NCBI RefSeq assembly: GCF_013201665.1 | Contig: NZ_CP053840.1 | Span: 372,001 to 436,000, forward strand | Source of the DNA: Arcobacter venerupis | GTDB lineage: Bacteria > Campylobacterota > Campylobacteria > Campylobacterales > Arcobacteraceae | Direction: 5' to 3' | Length of the DNA stretch: 64,000 nucleotides | Shown: piece after piece, positions 1 through 9,016 of the stretch | Numbering within the stretch: the stretch's first letter is position 1 | How the letters are laid out: the number at the start of each line of letters is the position of its first letter | Notes under the pieces: generated by a model | Told to the model about the DNA's origin: nothing | The model's input: the letters and a program-made list of their open reading frames with translations, nothing else | Databases searched by the model: none | Program-made: the position numbers and the translations under genes

Positions 1-1743
1 GATGATTCTTTTGAACTAAACTCAAAATATAAAATTGCTCTTGTAAAAGTTGGAAAAAACTTAGTAATACTTGAAGATTTAATAAGCGAACATAAAAACA
101 TAAAAATAGAGTTTGATGATTTAAATGGGGCTTACGATGGAGATTTAGTTTTAGCAAAAAGAGTTTTTAATCCAAGAAGTAGAACCAAAGCAAAAATTGT
201 ACAAATTCTTGATGGCAAAAAAAATGATGTTTTAGTTTACATAAAAGATAAAGCTTTTTATACGGTAAAAGAAAATATAAAATTAGAGAATAATAATGCT
301 TTAAAATACAATGAAGGAGACGTTTTATTAGTTGATAATAAATCTTTAGAACTAATAAAAAATCTAGGGAATATAAAAGACCCTGAAATTGATGAACTTA
401 TTTCATTAAATCTTTATAATGAAACATACAGACTAGAAAAACATTTAGAAGTTATTGCAAATATGGATGACCCAAAACAAAGGGTTGATTTAAGAGATTT
501 ATACTTTTGTACAATTGACCCAAATAGTGCAAAAGACCACGATGATGCAATCTATTTTGATAAGAAAGAGAATATTTTATATGTAGCAATTGCAGATGTT
601 TCATATTTTGTAAAAGAGGGCAGTGAACTTGATTTATTAGCATTTAAAAAATCAACTTCTGTTTATCTTCCAACAAAAGTTTTACCAATGTTACCACCAA
701 TATTAAGTGAAGAGATGTGTTCACTTAAAGAGGGAGTTGATAGATACTCTTATGTATTTAAACTACATTTAGATTTAGAAAATTTAAGTGTAAAAAAAGC
801 TGAACTTTTTGAAGCGATTATAAATTCACATAAAAACTTCTCTTATGGAAGAATTGATAGGGTAATTGAGGGACATTTAGACCAATACTCAAAAACTGAA
901 AAAACAATATTTGATTATTTAATTCCTTTGTATGAACTCACTAAAAAATTTAGAAAAAGAAGATTATTAAAAGGTTATGATTTTAGAACTACTGAAAATA
1001 GATTAAAACTAAAAAATGATAATTTAGAATCAATAGAAGTTGAAACTTCAACAGCTTCACACCAACTTGTAGAAGAGTGTATGCTTTTAGCCAACATAGA
1101 AGCAAGTAAAAAAGTAAATACAGTGGGAATTTATAGAATTCATGAAGAACCACCTTTTAAAGCTATTTCAAAACTTGTTGATGATGTGAATATTTTAGGA
1201 GTTAATGTAAAACTTCAAAGTGATGTTCATGATACAATTGTTCATATTCAAGAAAAAGCAAAAGTTTCTATGATGGGTGCTGAAATTGATGAACTTATTA
1301 TTCAAGCCCAAACTCAAGCAAAATATTCTTCAAAAAATTTAGGGCATTTTGGTTTAGGATTTTCTTCATATTCTCACTTTACAAGTCCAATTAGAAGATA
1401 TTCAGATTTAGTTTTACACCGAATTTTAAAAACAAAACAAACACCAAAAAATATAGAAGATATTTGTGAACATATTTCATTAAATGAAAGAAAAATAGAT
1501 CAACTTGTCTGGGATTTTGAAGACAGAAAATATGCAAGATGGGCAAGTTTAAATATTGATGAAGAGATAAAAGTAAAAATAGTTGATACGGAAAAAGCAA
1601 AAGCTGTTTGTTATGAAAAAATGTTTGGAATGAAAGTAATTATAGAAAATTACAAAGGTCAAAAACTCTTTACAAAGCTAAGAGTAAGAATAAAATCAGC
1701 GGATATAGTAACAAAAGTAATTGTTGCCACTATAAAATATTAA
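1..1743 (+). CDS. rnr: Ribonuclease R (RNase II/RNB family), 5'-truncated by window edge
   Basis: 3'-5' exoribonuclease that degrades structured RNA in the cytoplasm. The reading frame is open from the first base, so the N-terminus lies outside the window; 580 codons are visible. The RNB catalytic core begins near 490, with the CTIDPNSAKDHDDAIYF segment carrying the metal-binding aspartates, and runs to the conserved HFTSPIRRYSDL motif near 1377-1412. A short S1-like C-terminal region follows. It sits 33 bases before holA, the usual Campylobacterota arrangement. Family assignment is firm; RNase R rather than RNase II is inferred from gene order. Confidence 0.93.
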   Translation, partial: DDSFELNSKYKIALVKVGKNLVILEDLISEHKNIKIEFDDLNGAYDGDLVLAKRVFNPRSRTKAKIVQILDGKKNDVLVYIKDKAFYTVKENIKLENNNALKYNEGDVLLVDNKSLELIKNLGNIKDPEIDELISLNLYNETYRLEKHLEVIANMDDPKQRVDLRDLYFCTIDPNSAKDHDDAIYFDKKENILYVAIADVSYFVKEGSELDLLAFKKSTSVYLPTKVLPMLPPILSEEMCSLKEGVDRYSYVFKLHLDLENLSVKKAELFEAIINSHKNFSYGRIDRVIEGHLDQYSKTEKTIFDYLIPLYELTKKFRKRRLLKGYDFRTTENRLKLKNDNLESIEVETSTASHQLVEECMLLANIEASKKVNTVGIYRIHEEPPFKAISKLVDDVNILGVNVKLQSDVHDTIVHIQEKAKVSMMGAEIDELIIQAQTQAKYSSKNLGHFGLGFSSYSHFTSPIRRYSDLVLHRILKTKQTPKNIEDICEHISLNERKIDQLVWDFEDRKYARWASLNIDEEIKVKIVDTEKAKAVCYEKMFGMKVIIENYKGQKLFTKLRVRIKSADIVTKVIVATIKY

Positions 1744-1776
1744 AATTTATAAAAGAGTTTAGGATAAAATTTCAAC

Positions 1777-2757
1777 ATGTATAAAAATGAATTTGATAAC
1801 TATTTAAAACAAAATAAAAAATTTAAAGCTTATTTATTTTATGGACAATCTATTTTTTTAATAGAACAATATGCTTTAGTAATTGCCCAGTCTTTAGGAA
1901 ATAATGATGAAATAGAAAAATTATATTTTGAAGATTATGATTTTAAATATGTTAAAGATAAACTCTTACAATCTTCACTATTTTCAAGTAATAATATTGT
2001 TTTAATAAAAATAGATAAAAAACTTCCAAAAAAAGAGCTTGATTCTTTAATTGAAGCTTGTAATACAAATCCAGATAGCACACTAATAATTGCAGCTTTA
2101 GGTGATAGTGATTTTAAAACTATGGAGAGTAGTTTTTCTTTAAAAACAAATTCTGCGGCTGTAAGATTCTTCCTCCCAACAGATACTGAAGCTATAAAGT
2201 TTTTGGAATACGAAGCAAAGATGCTAAATATGAAAATAGAACCAAGTGCTTTAAATCATTTATATTTTATGCATAAAAATGATTTAGCATTATGCGTAAA
2301 TGATATGAAAAAGTTAGCAATTTTTGATGAACTTGTTACAACTCATCTTGTGGATGCACACTGTTTTGGCATTGGAACTGTTAATTTCGAAGATTTTTTA
2401 CATGATTTATTAAGTGGAAAAGATATAAGCAGTGATTTAAGTTTACTTCTTGATGAGGGAATGAATGAGATTTATTTACTGAATCAAATAACTTCTTTTG
2501 TGCAACAACTTTTCATGATTAGTTCATATGCAAGAACTTTAGGACAACCAAATCCAAAAGAGATTTTAGGATTTATCCCACCAAAAAATATTTGGGAAAA
2601 AAAATCAAAATTAGCAATAAATAAAAAACCAGAAGTTTTTCAAGAGATATTAGAATATTTGTTAGATATTGAATTGGACTTTAAAACTTCAAAGATTGAC
2701 AATCAAAATTTATATCTTCAAGCAAGCTTAAGAAAGTTTACAGTTTTATTTAGATAG
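1777..2757 (+). CDS. holA: DNA polymerase III subunit delta
   Basis: Clamp-loader delta subunit, which opens the beta sliding clamp together with the DnaX and delta-prime proteins. The 326-residue length fits HolA. The N-terminal part has the AAA+-like fold without a functional P-loop (KAYLFYGQSIFLIEQYA, where RecA-like members have Walker A), and the C-terminal helical region ends in LYLQASLRKF. It lies between rnr and the rpsF-ssb-rpsR cluster, as in Helicobacter and Campylobacter. The family is divergent, so the call rests on length, weak motifs and synteny. Confidence 0.85.
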   Translation: MYKNEFDNYLKQNKKFKAYLFYGQSIFLIEQYALVIAQSLGNNDEIEKLYFEDYDFKYVKDKLLQSSLFSSNNIVLIKIDKKLPKKELDSLIEACNTNPDSTLIIAALGDSDFKTMESSFSLKTNSAAVRFFLPTDTEAIKFLEYEAKMLNMKIEPSALNHLYFMHKNDLALCVNDMKKLAIFDELVTTHLVDAHCFGIGTVNFEDFLHDLLSGKDISSDLSLLLDEGMNEIYLLNQITSFVQQLFMISSYARTLGQPNPKEILGFIPPKNIWEKKSKLAINKKPEVFQEILEYLLDIELDFKTSKIDNQNLYLQASLRKFTVLFR

Positions 2758-2766
2758 AATCTCGCA

Positions 2767-2816
2767 CTTTACAAAGAAAGAAATCCTTGCTGATATTAGG
2801 AAATGTAAAGATACCG
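2767..2816 (+). promoter_or_regulatory. Candidate S6:S18-binding leader of rpsF mRNA
   Basis: In the short gap before rpsF, CTTTACA (2767-2773) pairs perfectly with TGTAAAG (2804-2810). A nested TCCT/AGGA stem (2784-2787 with 2798-2801) sits inside. The sequence ATACCGG follows the outer stem, placing CCG at 2814-2816. In many bacteria the S6:S18 complex represses its own mRNA through a CCG displayed beside such a hairpin. The stem is seen directly; the regulatory role is inference, and the closing P1 helix is not obvious. Confidence 0.4.
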
Positions 2817-2838
2817 GCACAAACTATAAGGAGAATTA

Positions 2839-3195
2839 ATGTCAAAAATCAAACATTATGAAACAATGTTTATCTTAAAACCTACATTAACTGAAGAAGA
2901 AACTGTAGGACAAATTGAAAGCATCAGAGCTATTATTGAAAAAAATGGTGGAGAAATCATATCATTTGACAATGTTGGTCAAAGAGAATTAGCTTATGAA
3001 ATCGAAAAATGTAAAAGAGGTTACTATTATGTAATCTATTTCCAAGGTAACCCAGCAGGAATTGCTGAAATCGAAAGAAATTACAGAATGAACGAAAATT
3101 TAATTAGATTTATCTTCATTAAATACGATAGCAAAAAAGAAATCGCTTCATGGACTAAAATGAGTGATGAGGCAGCTAAAAAAGCTAATAAATAA
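2839..3195 (+). CDS. rpsF: 30S ribosomal protein S6
   Basis: Small-subunit protein that binds 16S rRNA as a heterodimer with S18 on the platform. At 118 residues it shows the S6 signature KHYETMFILKPTLTEEE at the start and the RNYRMNENLIRFIFIK strand near residues 80-95. Length and layout are typical. The start follows an AAGGAG ribosome-binding site. It is the first gene of the rpsF-ssb-rpsR operon; the partner S18 is encoded two genes downstream, fitting joint autoregulation. Confidence 0.97.
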   Translation: MSKIKHYETMFILKPTLTEEETVGQIESIRAIIEKNGGEIISFDNVGQRELAYEIEKCKRGYYYVIYFQGNPAGIAEIERNYRMNENLIRFIFIKYDSKKEIASWTKMSDEAAKKANK

Positions 3196-3214
3196 TAATA
3201 TTTAGGAATCTTAC

Positions 3215-3721
3215 ATGTATAACAAAGTAATAATGGTAGGAAATTTAACAAGAGATATTGAATTAAGATATTTACCATCAGGTTCTGCAATTGCAAAATC
3301 TGCTGTTGCAACATCTTATAAATACAAATCTTCAACTGGTGAACAAAAAGATGAAGTTTGTTTTTTAGATTTTAATATTTTTGGAAGATCTGCTGAAGTT
3401 GCTAATCAATACTTGAAAAAAGGTTCAAAAGTTTTATTAGAGGGAAGACTTGTATTTGAACAATGGACAGCTCAAGACGGATCTACAAGAAGTAGACACT
3501 CTTTAAGAGTTGATACTATGAAAATGTTAGATGCTAAGGGTGAATCTATGAATACTGGGGACAACCAAGGTTATAATCCGCAAGGATCTTATAATCAACC
3601 AGCAACTCAATACGATGAAGCATCTTCTCCAGCAAGCTATGGTGGTATGAATCAGGCAAAACCAAGAGTTGAGCAACGAATACCTGAAATTGATATAGAC
3701 GAAGACGAAATACCGTTTTAG
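3215..3721 (+). CDS. ssb: Single-stranded DNA-binding protein
   Basis: Tetrameric OB-fold protein that coats single-stranded DNA during replication, recombination and repair. Of 168 residues, the first ~110 form the OB fold (YNKVIMVGNLTRDIELRYL, then a LEGRL strand). A flexible Gln/Asn/Gly/Pro-rich linker follows. The protein ends in the acidic tip DIDEDEIPF, the conserved docking tail for partner proteins. It lies between rpsF and rpsR with gaps of only 19 and 12 bases, so the three are almost certainly co-transcribed. Confidence 0.97.
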   Translation: MYNKVIMVGNLTRDIELRYLPSGSAIAKSAVATSYKYKSSTGEQKDEVCFLDFNIFGRSAEVANQYLKKGSKVLLEGRLVFEQWTAQDGSTRSRHSLRVDTMKMLDAKGESMNTGDNQGYNPQGSYNQPATQYDEASSPASYGGMNQAKPRVEQRIPEIDIDEDEIPF

Positions 3722-3733
3722 AAAGGACATCAA

Positions 3734-4000
3734 ATGGCAGAAAGAAGAAAGTACGGAAAAAAATATTGTAAATATACTGAGATGAAAGTAGATTTCATTG
3801 ATTATAAAAATACAGAATTATTAAAATTATCTATGAGTGAAAGAGGTAAAATTATGCCTAGAAGACTTACTGGTAACTCTAAAAATTCACAAGAAATGGT
3901 AGAAAAAGCAATCAAAAGAGCTAGACATATGGCATTAGTTCCTTACATTGTTGATACTAAAAATATTACTGATTCTGCATACGCAAGATCATTTTACTAA
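3734..4000 (+). CDS. rpsR: 30S ribosomal protein S18
   Basis: Small-subunit protein that pairs with S6 on the platform of the 30S subunit. It has 88 residues and the family core ([34 protein letters not shown] split over residues 20-55, then the basic [11 protein letters not shown] stretch). A GAAAGGA ribosome-binding site precedes the start. It is the last gene of the rpsF-ssb-rpsR operon and is followed within about 20 bases by a strong terminator. Confidence 0.97.
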   Translation: MAERRKYGKKYCKYTEMKVDFIDYKNTELLKLSMSERGKIMPRRLTGNSKNSQEMVEKAIKRARHMALVPYIVDTKNITDSAYARSFY

Positions 4001-4020
4001 GAATTATTTTTAGTAAATAA

Positions 4021-4054
4021 AAAAGGGAAGAAGTTTAACTTCTTCCCTTTTTTT
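4021..4054. terminator. Bidirectional intrinsic terminator between rpsR and cysS
   Basis: A perfect 14-bp stem (4021-4034 with 4038-4051) encloses a 3-base loop. It is flanked by an A-run on the left and a T-run on the right, so it can stop transcripts arriving from both convergent operons. Confidence 0.92.
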
Positions 4055-4076
4055 ATGTTTGAGAGTTATAAATAAT

Positions 4077-5477
4077 TTATAACTTTTCCCAAACAGTTCC
4101 ATTAACCGTGTCCATTACAGAGATTTCAAGTGCAATTAATTCATCTCTTACAGCATCAGCAGTAGCAAAATCTTTTATTTTTTTTGCTTCATTTCTTTTT
4201 TCTATTAATTCTTCAATTTTAGATTTTGTTTGCACATCTATTCCAAATTGGAAATATTCATAAGCATCATTAAATCCAATACCTAAAATATCATTAATAA
4301 ATAAAATATTTGCAACTAATTCTTTTTTTAGATTTTTATCTTTTGGATTAGCATCTAATTTATCATTTGCATTTCCAATCATTTCATCAATAACTGAAAA
4401 AGCTTTTGATGTATTCATGTCATCGTTTAAAGCTTTGAATATCTCTTCAGAGAAGTTTTTATTCACACTTGAAGCTTCAACTGCATAAACTCTTTTTTTA
4501 ACTCTATAAAGCTTATCCAATCTTTTTTTAGATGAAAGCAAGTCCTCTTCATTGAAATTAAAGTTTGCTCTATAATGTGTTGACATTAAATAGAATCTAA
4601 TAACTTCACCTGAATATGATTTTAAAACATCTTTTAGAAAAAAAGAGTTTCCTAAAGATTTACTCATTTTTTCCCCATCAATATTTACAAAACCATTATG
4701 CATCCAATATTTTGCAAGATTTTGTCCACTTGAACATCTTGTTTGTGCAGCTTCATTTTCATGGTGAGGAAAAAGTAAATCAGCTCCTCCTCCATGAATA
4801 TCTATTTGAAACTCTGAATCTTTATAAGCTAAATGTTTTTCAATCATAGCACTACACTCAATATGCCAACCTGGCCGTCCAAGTCCAAACGGTGCTTCAA
4901 AACTAACATCATTAGCTTTAGCAAACTTCCAAAGAGCAAAATCTGATGGATTTCTTTTTTCATTATTTGATTCAACTCTAGCTTGTGAGTTTTCATCACT
5001 TGCTTTGTGAGACAATGTTCCGTAAGAGTTATCTTTTGAAGTATCAAAATATACGCTGTCACTTGTTTTATAAGCAATATCTTTTTGTAAAAGATTTGAA
5101 ATCATATCTTTCATGCTTTCAAGGTTTTCTGTAGCTTTTGGTTCTATTGTATTATCTAGGATATTTAAAGCTTTCATATCAGCTTTATAAGCGTTTATAT
5201 AAGTAGTTGTAATCTCTTCGAGGGATTTATTAGAGTCATACATTTTTTTGATAATTTTATCATCAATATCAGTGAAGTTTTTTGTCATAATAACTTCATA
5301 ATTATTAGCTTTTAAAACTCTATGAAGTAAATCAAAGGCTATTGCACTTCTTGCGTGACCTAAGTGAGAATCATCATAAACAGTAGGTCCACAAACATAA
5401 ATCTTAGCTACATTAGGAAGAATAGAGTTAAACTCTACTTTTTCCTTTTTTACTGAGTCGTAAATATGTAGTTTCAT
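4077..5477 (-). CDS. cysS: Cysteine--tRNA ligase
   Basis: Class I aminoacyl-tRNA synthetase that charges tRNA-Cys. The 466 residues contain the HLGH signature (residues 38-41, HIGH variant) after a zinc-ligand Cys29 in YVCGPTVYDDSH. The GWHIECSAM and HHENEAAQ zinc-site segments lie mid-protein, and KMSKS is in GEKMSKSLGNSF near residue 270. The C-terminal helical anticodon-binding region is complete. The start lies one base after the nusA stop, so the two genes form one transcriptional unit. Confidence 0.97.
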   Translation of the reverse strand: MKLHIYDSVKKEKVEFNSILPNVAKIYVCGPTVYDDSHLGHARSAIAFDLLHRVLKANNYEVIMTKNFTDIDDKIIKKMYDSNKSLEEITTTYINAYKADMKALNILDNTIEPKATENLESMKDMISNLLQKDIAYKTSDSVYFDTSKDNSYGTLSHKASDENSQARVESNNEKRNPSDFALWKFAKANDVSFEAPFGLGRPGWHIECSAMIEKHLAYKDSEFQIDIHGGGADLLFPHHENEAAQTRCSSGQNLAKYWMHNGFVNIDGEKMSKSLGNSFFLKDVLKSYSGEVIRFYLMSTHYRANFNFNEEDLLSSKKRLDKLYRVKKRVYAVEASSVNKNFSEEIFKALNDDMNTSKAFSVIDEMIGNANDKLDANPKDKNLKKELVANILFINDILGIGFNDAYEYFQFGIDVQTKSKIEELIEKRNEAKKIKDFATADAVRDELIALEISVMDTVNGTVWEKL

Positions 5478-5478
5478 C

Positions 5479-6654
5479 TTATTTAAATAGTGCTTCTAAA
5501 GATGCAGTATCAGTTATTTTCTCTTCAGTAATAGTTTTTTCATTACTGTTTGTAGAACTTGATAATGAAGCAATTTCAATCAATTCAATATCATATTTTG
5601 TAAGCATTGAAGCTAATCTAATATTTAAACCAGCTTTTCCAATAGCTTTTGATTTTTGATCACTTGGAATTGTAACAATTGCTTTTCCTTTTTCACCATA
5701 AGAAGGTGCTTTCTCAATTTTTACACTAGATACAAGTGCTGGTGATAATGCTCTTGAAATAAACATTTCTGGAATTGTAGAGAATTCAACACAATCAATA
5801 TTTTCTCCATGAAGTTGTTTTGAAACTGAACCAATTCTAACACCTTTTACTCCAACAACTGAACCAATTGGGTCTATTTGAGGATCAATAGATGAAAGTG
5901 CAATTTTAGATCTAGTTCCAGGAATTCTAGCACTTGCTTCAATAGTTACTTTTTTATCTTTTAGTTCAGGAACTTCAAGGATTAAAAGATTTTCTAAGAA
6001 TTTTGGAGAAGTTCTTGAAATATCAATTAATAAACCATTTGTTTTATCAATATTTACGCCTTTTACAATAGCTTTAACAACATCACCAACTTTAAAAGTT
6101 TCACCTTTTATTCTACTTTTTCTCTGTAAAATACCTTTTACTTCACCTATTTCAATAAATGTATTCTCTTGTCTATCAATTCTTGTAACAGTTCCTGCTA
6201 TAGTTTTCCCGATTTTGTCTTTGTATTTACTAACAAGATTTTCTTCAATAAATCTTTGAAGTCTGTATTCAAAATTATTATGTAATATAGTAGCTGCATT
6301 TCTACCCATATTTTCGAATTCTAAATCGTAGTTCATAAAATCGCCAATTTCTAAATCTGGGTCAATTTCTTTTGCTTCATCAAGAGTAATATAATTTTCA
6401 TAATTAAGTGCTTCACCATATTTATTAACTGCATTTGCATGTAGTCTTTCGTCATCTTCTGATACAACTTCAATTTTTTGAAATAGTTCAAGTTTTTTAT
6501 TCGCTCTATCAATATTTGCATCAAAAGTAAGTGTTTCATCAACCATTTTTTGAGCTGTTTTAATCAAAGCTTCTTTTAGTGCATTTTCAACATCATCAAT
6601 TTTGAGACCTTTTTCATATGCAATTGAATCTAAAATATCTATTATTTTATCCAT
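5479..6654 (-). CDS. nusA: Transcription termination/antitermination protein NusA
   Basis: RNA polymerase-associated factor that modulates pausing, termination and antitermination. Domains in order are the NusA N-terminal domain (residues 1-125), an S1 RNA-binding domain (GKTIAGTVTRIDRQ onward, ~130-195) and two KH domains (GVKGVRIGSVSKQLHGENID, then KAIGKAGLNIRLASML). The roughly 391-residue protein ends soon after KH2 and lacks the acidic repeats of gamma-proteobacteria, as usual outside that class. The chosen ATG at 6654 follows an AAAGG ribosome-binding site; an upstream in-frame ATG at 6702 has no such site. Confidence 0.94.
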   Translation of the reverse strand: MDKIIDILDSIAYEKGLKIDDVENALKEALIKTAQKMVDETLTFDANIDRANKKLELFQKIEVVSEDDERLHANAVNKYGEALNYENYITLDEAKEIDPDLEIGDFMNYDLEFENMGRNAATILHNNFEYRLQRFIEENLVSKYKDKIGKTIAGTVTRIDRQENTFIEIGEVKGILQRKSRIKGETFKVGDVVKAIVKGVNIDKTNGLLIDISRTSPKFLENLLILEVPELKDKKVTIEASARIPGTRSKIALSSIDPQIDPIGSVVGVKGVRIGSVSKQLHGENIDCVEFSTIPEMFISRALSPALVSSVKIEKAPSYGEKGKAIVTIPSDQKSKAIGKAGLNIRLASMLTKYDIELIEIASLSSSTNSNEKTITEEKITDTASLEALFK

Positions 6655-6804
6655 TAATAACCTTTTATTTGTTGACATTGAAATGATTGTTTTGATTTCC
6701 AATGTAGTATAGGTTATTAGTATAGCTAAAAAAGCCTTTTATAGAAATTAAAGTAATTTTGGGATAAAATATATCACTAATTAAAAAAGAAAAAGGCTTA
6801 ATAA

Positions 6805-7047
6805 ATGGAATTATTATTTGCAAGAAATGAGTTAAATGAAAAACCAAAAAAAGTGCAACTTGAAAAAATCAAAGAAGATTTAAATAAAGACGGACAAAAA
6901 ATCTTTTATTTTGACAGAGATAACTCTCACAAAGATATGATGGCGTTAGTAGATGCTTTAGAAGCAGATGGAAATAATGTTTACTTCAGAGAAGTAAAAT
7001 ACGGTTTAGCAGATGATGAATATATGTATGAGGTTCATGCACTTTAA
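6805..7047 (+). CDS. HP0268-like conserved Campylobacterota protein
   Basis: An 80-residue protein resembling Helicobacter pylori HP0268 along its length: an MELLFARNE-type start, IFYFDRDNSHKDMMALVDAL in the middle and YMYEVHAL at the end. HP0268 has been reported as a small nuclease, but that activity should not be assumed here. A GAAAAAGG ribosome-binding site precedes the ATG. It is divergent from nusA and 26 bases before miaB, so it may be co-transcribed with miaB. Confidence 0.8.
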   Translation: MELLFARNELNEKPKKVQLEKIKEDLNKDGQKIFYFDRDNSHKDMMALVDALEADGNNVYFREVKYGLADDEYMYEVHAL

Positions 7048-7073
7048 TATTTAGGTATTTAAGTAAAATAATT

Positions 7074-8384
7074 ATGAGTTCAAATAAAAAACTATTTATA
7101 CAAACGTTAGGCTGTCAGATGAATGACACAGACAGCCAACATATTGCTGCTGAGTTAAAAAAACACAAAGATTATATTCAAACAGATATTATGGAAGAAG
7201 CTGATTTAATTATAATCAATACTTGTTCTGTAAGAGAAAAACCTGTTTCGAAACTTTTTTCTGAAATTGGGCAATTTAACAAAAAGAAAAAAGCAGGTGC
7301 AAAAATCGGTGTTGCTGGTTGTACGGCATCACATTTAGGTGAAGATATTATAAAAAGAGCACCTTATGTAGATTTTGTTCTTGGTGCTAGAAATATCTCA
7401 AAAATAAAAGATATAGTTGATATAAAAGGCTCAGTAGAAATTTCAATTGATAATGATGAATCAACTTATGACTTCTCAACTGCAAAAACAAATCAATATA
7501 GAGCTAGTGTTAATATTTCTGTTGGATGTGATAAAAAATGTACTTATTGTATAGTTCCAAGTACAAGAGGTGAAGAAATTTCTATTCCTCCTGAAATGAT
7601 AGTTGAACAGGTTCGAAAATCAGTTGAACAAGGTGCAGTAGAAGTTACATTGTTAGGTCAAAATGTTAATTCTTATGGAAGAAATTTTTCAGATGGAAGA
7701 GGTAAATATTCATTTACAAATCTTTTACAAGATGTTTCAAAAATAGAAGGATTAGAGCGAATTAGATTTACTTCTCCACATCCTTTGCATATGGATGATG
7801 ATTTTATTGAAGAGTTTGCTAAAAATGATAAAATTTCAAAATGTATTCATATGCCTTTACAAAGTGGTTCTACAAATATTTTAAGAGCTATGAAAAGAGG
7901 CTATACTAAAGATTGGTTCTTAAATAGAGCAAATAAACTACGAACCCTTGTACCAAATCTCAGAATTACAACTGATATTATTGTTGCGTTCCCAGGTGAA
8001 ACACAAGAAGATTTTGAAGATACATTGGATGTAGTTAATCAAGTTAAATTTGATCAAATTTTCAACTTTAAATACTCTCCAAGACCAGGAACTGAAGCTC
8101 TAAATATGGCAGATATTGAGATTGCTGATGAAATTGGAAGTGCTAGGTTAATTGAATTAATTGAACTTCACAAAAGACATTTAGAAGAGACAATGCCTAC
8201 TTATGTTGGCGAAACTTTAAATGTATTAGTGGAATCATTGAAACCAAATGGTGAAGTTTGTGGTTTTACAGATAATTTTTTACAAGTATTTACAAAAGGA
8301 AGTGACGAACTTTTAGGTAAATTTGTGAATGTTAAGATTACTGATGCTTCACGAACATCTTTAAAAGGTGAAGTTGTACTTTAA
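7074..8384 (+). CDS. miaB: tRNA (N6-isopentenyl adenosine(37)-C2)-methylthiotransferase MiaB
   Basis: Radical-SAM enzyme that adds the 2-methylthio group to i6A37 of tRNAs reading UNN codons. The 436 residues carry the UPF0004 domain with cysteines C14, C51 and C83 for the auxiliary Fe-S cluster. The radical-SAM CxxxCxxC follows at C152, C156 and C159 (GCDKKCTYC), with a C-terminal TRAM domain (LNVLVESLKPNGEVCGFT onward). The stop TAA overlaps the next start (TAATG), coupling it to the acyltransferase gene. Confidence 0.95.
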   Translation: MSSNKKLFIQTLGCQMNDTDSQHIAAELKKHKDYIQTDIMEEADLIIINTCSVREKPVSKLFSEIGQFNKKKKAGAKIGVAGCTASHLGEDIIKRAPYVDFVLGARNISKIKDIVDIKGSVEISIDNDESTYDFSTAKTNQYRASVNISVGCDKKCTYCIVPSTRGEEISIPPEMIVEQVRKSVEQGAVEVTLLGQNVNSYGRNFSDGRGKYSFTNLLQDVSKIEGLERIRFTSPHPLHMDDDFIEEFAKNDKISKCIHMPLQSGSTNILRAMKRGYTKDWFLNRANKLRTLVPNLRITTDIIVAFPGETQEDFEDTLDVVNQVKFDQIFNFKYSPRPGTEALNMADIEIADEIGSARLIELIELHKRHLEETMPTYVGETLNVLVESLKPNGEVCGFTDNFLQVFTKGSDELLGKFVNVKITDASRTSLKGEVVL

Positions 8385-8998
8385 TGAAAAATTATTTTAA
8401 ATTTAAAGTATTACCTTACTTATTATATTTATTAATAAATTTTTTATATTTTACAAATAAAAAAGTTTTTCATCATCCCAAATTAAAAGATGATGAAGCT
8501 TTTATTTTTGTAGCTTGGCATGGAGATCTAGTTTCACAACCCTTAAATTATTTCAATAAAAGACCAAATGGTACAGTAAAAACAATGATTAGTCAGAGTA
8601 AAGATGGAGAAATAATAACGAAAGTTTACTCTTTATTTGGAATAGGTGCGATTAGAGGATCTTCTTCTAAAGGTGCAACTAAAGCATTAATTAGTACAAT
8701 TAAAGAGATTAAATCAGGTTCTGACGTTGCAATATCTCCAGATGGACCAAGAGGACCACGACATAGTTTTGCTGGTGGTGTAATAAGTATTGCACAAAAA
8801 AGTGGCGCTAAAATTGTTATTTTAAGTTCTAAACCGACTAAATATTGGCAATTTAACTCATGGGATAGATTTGTATTACCAAAACCATTTGGAAGAGTTG
8901 ATTTTTATATGTCTGAACCTTTAGATGTTACTAATCTAGAGTTTGAAGAAGCAAGGGATTTTGTCAGAAATAAAATGTTACTGAATATTGTAAGTTAA
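8384..8998 (+). CDS. DUF374-family acyltransferase (lysophospholipid acyltransferase superfamily)
   Basis: A 204-residue protein with an N-terminal hydrophobic segment (KVLPYLLYLLINFLYF). The DUF374 pattern follows: a WHGDLVSQP motif (in place of the HxxxxD of PlsC-like acyltransferases), SQSKDGEIITKVYSLFGI, and ISPDGPRGPRHSF near residues 124-136. DUF374 enzymes are assigned to lipid A or lipid acylation at the inner membrane, but the substrate cannot be read from sequence. It overlaps the miaB stop by one base and is translationally coupled. Confidence 0.85.
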   Translation: MKNYFKFKVLPYLLYLLINFLYFTNKKVFHHPKLKDDEAFIFVAWHGDLVSQPLNYFNKRPNGTVKTMISQSKDGEIITKVYSLFGIGAIRGSSSKGATKALISTIKEIKSGSDVAISPDGPRGPRHSFAGGVISIAQKSGAKIVILSSKPTKYWQFNSWDRFVLPKPFGRVDFYMSEPLDVTNLEFEEARDFVRNKMLLNIVS

Positions 8999-9016
8999 AA
9001 GTTAGATAGGAAATGT

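Noticed and set aside
6655-6702. Longer NusA N-terminus starting at 6702
   Set aside because: The extra 16 residues are not part of NusA, and the ATG at 6654 has a good ribosome-binding site.
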